A model generated the notes under the pieces. That model made no database searches. It worked only from the letters and a program-made list of their open reading frames with translations, and was not told where the DNA came from. Made by a program: the position numbers and the translations under genes. From an uncultured Eubacteriales bacterium (lineage in GTDB: Bacteria; Bacillota; Clostridia; Oscillospirales; Oscillospiraceae), in the NCBI GenBank assembly GCA_902475435.1, contig CABRZL010000112.1, positions 1-6,205 of the forward strand: a stretch of DNA of 6,205 nt. Direction: 5' to 3'. Shown here one piece after another: positions 5,596 to 6,205 of the stretch; position 1 is the stretch's first letter, and the number at the start of each line of letters is the position of its first letter.

Positions 5596-5778
5596 GATTG
5601 GTACACAATCAATGATAACCGTAAATTTCCAATTCTACCATATCACCCAATATATACTATAAAAATGCAGAGAGAAAAGCGATAAAAATTGCTGAAAAAG
5701 AGACTTCCCCCATACGGAAACAATGGTTATGCGAGTGTGTGAGAAAAACTCTGTAAATAAGATTCTTCTATGATAATT
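5596..5778. other. Non-coding spacer, no supported gene
   Basis: No ribosome site with a usable start codon is visible. A frame without a start codon runs from about 5634 to the TAA at 5754-5756 and contains a protein-like stretch (AERKAIKIAEKE), which could be a decayed gene end. A minus-strand frame here is low-complexity and lacks a ribosome site. Confidence 0.4.
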
Positions 5779-5815
5779 AAGGGCGATGAGCTTATGGATT
5801 AGGCTTGTCGCCCTT
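5779..5815 (+). terminator. Long hairpin, possible terminator with weak T-run
   Basis: A 16-pair stem (5779-5794 with 5800-5815, three of the pairs G-U) closes the loop TGGAT; the outer arm AAGGGCGA/TCGCCCTT is perfect. It is followed only by GTCTTATAT, so intrinsic termination would be weak on the plus strand, and no T-run follows on the minus strand. It could end the acidic gene's transcript or shield the neighbouring insertion sequence from readthrough. Confidence 0.5.
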
Positions 5816-5817
5816 GT

Positions 5818-5846
5818 CTTATATATAAGCTGCATGCAGACATGTC
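5818..5846. repeat. Three adjoining short palindromes
   Basis: CTTATATATAAG (5818-5829), CTGCATGCAG (5830-5839) and GACATGTC (5839-5846) are each perfect palindromes placed end to end. They lie between the hairpin at 5779-5815 and the transposase, where the insertion-sequence end should be. Confidence 0.7.
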
Positions 5847-6205
5847 AAGCGCAGGCGGTTTCCCTTCTGTCTTCTTGACCGGTCTTCCAATTATTCAGGT
5901 AAACGTCCTTCGTACATAATGCTCAGTTCTCCGTAAACCTGTGCCCAGTTTCGGATCGTAGTAGTCCATTTTTTTCGTAGCCTCGAAAGTGGCCAGATAC
6001 AGGGCTTTTAACAGGGCAGTATCGCTTGGAAATACACTTCTCTGCCGGTTCAGCTTCCGATAGGTGGAATTCAGTGATTCGATCGCATTTGTCGTGTAAA
6101 TAACCTTTCTGACAGTGGCTGAGAACTTAAAAATAGGTGAAACAGCATCCCAGTTGTCCTTCCAGCGTTTCATGGAATTCGGGTATTTCGGAGTCCATTT
6201 TTCAG
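5839..6205 (-). mobile_element. IS256-family insertion sequence, 3' part (cut by window)
   Basis: The transposase on the minus strand identifies the element. In this family the terminal inverted repeat normally lies within about 100 bases of the transposase stop. On the minus strand the stretch GCGCTTGACATGTC (5852-5839), with a TTGACA near the outside as in many IS256-type ends, is my best guess for that end. The boundary is not proven because the other end is outside the window, so neither the repeat match nor a target duplication can be tested. Confidence 0.5.
5891..6205 (-). pseudogene. IS256-family transposase, 3' part, frameshifted
   Basis: The frame is open from the window edge at 6205 (KWTPKYP...WKDNWDAVSPIF). 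It carries the family's C-terminal signature: RKVIYTTNAIESLNSTYRKL, then VFPSDTALLKALYLA. The Glu in NAIES is thought to be the last acid of the DDE catalytic triad. The frame then meets an A7 tract (5975-5969) and, read straight on, ends at the TGA 5897-5895 with an unrelated tail (KMDYYDPKLG...). Dropping one A restores the expected ending KKWTTTIRNWAQVYGELSIM, then YEGRLPE and TAA (5893-5891), which is the normal family end. The gene therefore carries a one-base insertion, or a sequencing error in the homopolymer. Translational +1 shifting or slippage at A7 is less likely, as IS256 transposases are usually a single frame. The 5' part lies outside the window. Confidence 0.88.

Noticed and set aside
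5634..5756. Plus-strand frame with protein-like AERKAIKIAEKE stretch
   Set aside because: It has no start codon or ribosome site and only about 40 codons; at most a decayed gene end, not supportable as a gene.
5635..5835. Minus-strand 66-codon open frame between the acidic gene and the insertion sequence
   Set aside because: It is low-complexity, runs through the hairpin at 5779-5815 and has no ribosome site.
1..6205. tRNA, rRNA, riboswitch or att-site signals
   Set aside because: No cloverleaf, conserved rRNA stretch, long structured leader or paired attachment repeats were seen on either strand.

Overview
The window looks like an accessory island in a Firmicutes-type anaerobe with moderate GC. 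This rests on strong AGGAGG-like ribosome sites, hairpin plus T-run terminators, TTGnnn/TATAAT promoters, a sugar-type ABC permease and an IS256-family transposase. A Negativicute or Clostridium-like gut or rumen host would fit, but the sequence does not fix the taxon.

Layout: 1-101 is the tail of a sugar ABC-transporter permease, closed by a strong terminator (137-173). An XRE/Cro-type regulator follows on the minus strand (568-233) with its own 3' hairpin (186-208). Divergent from it, behind a TATAAT box that lies inside a perfect 7-3-7 palindrome, is a tight two-gene unit. Gene 1 (729-2279) encodes a 516-residue protein with several hydrophobic segments and a doubled-histidine motif. Gene 2 (2282-3505) encodes a 407-residue coiled-coil protein with four 28-residue repeats and a C-terminal tail-anchor helix. 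I recognise neither as a characterised family. Next, with a short spacer and possibly its own promoter, is a cytoplasmic serpin (3559-4611). It keeps an inhibitory-type hinge but lacks the helix F region. A strong terminator (4638-4685) closes this block. After an AT-rich spacer comes a monocistronic acidic hypothetical gene (4879-5595) with a good promoter. A hairpin and a run of palindromes then lead into the 3' part of an IS256-family transposase on the minus strand, frameshifted at an A7 tract and cut by the window edge.

How it may work together (inference): the XRE protein probably controls the gene 1/gene 2 operon through the palindrome. Gene 2 looks like a membrane-tethered coiled-coil scaffold or sensor, and gene 1 its multi-helical partner. 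The serpin could restrain a protease, either internal or from a competitor or predator. Regulator, membrane pair, protease inhibitor, orphan gene and decayed insertion sequence resemble a mobile accessory or defence-like island, but no step of a mechanism can be proved from the sequence.
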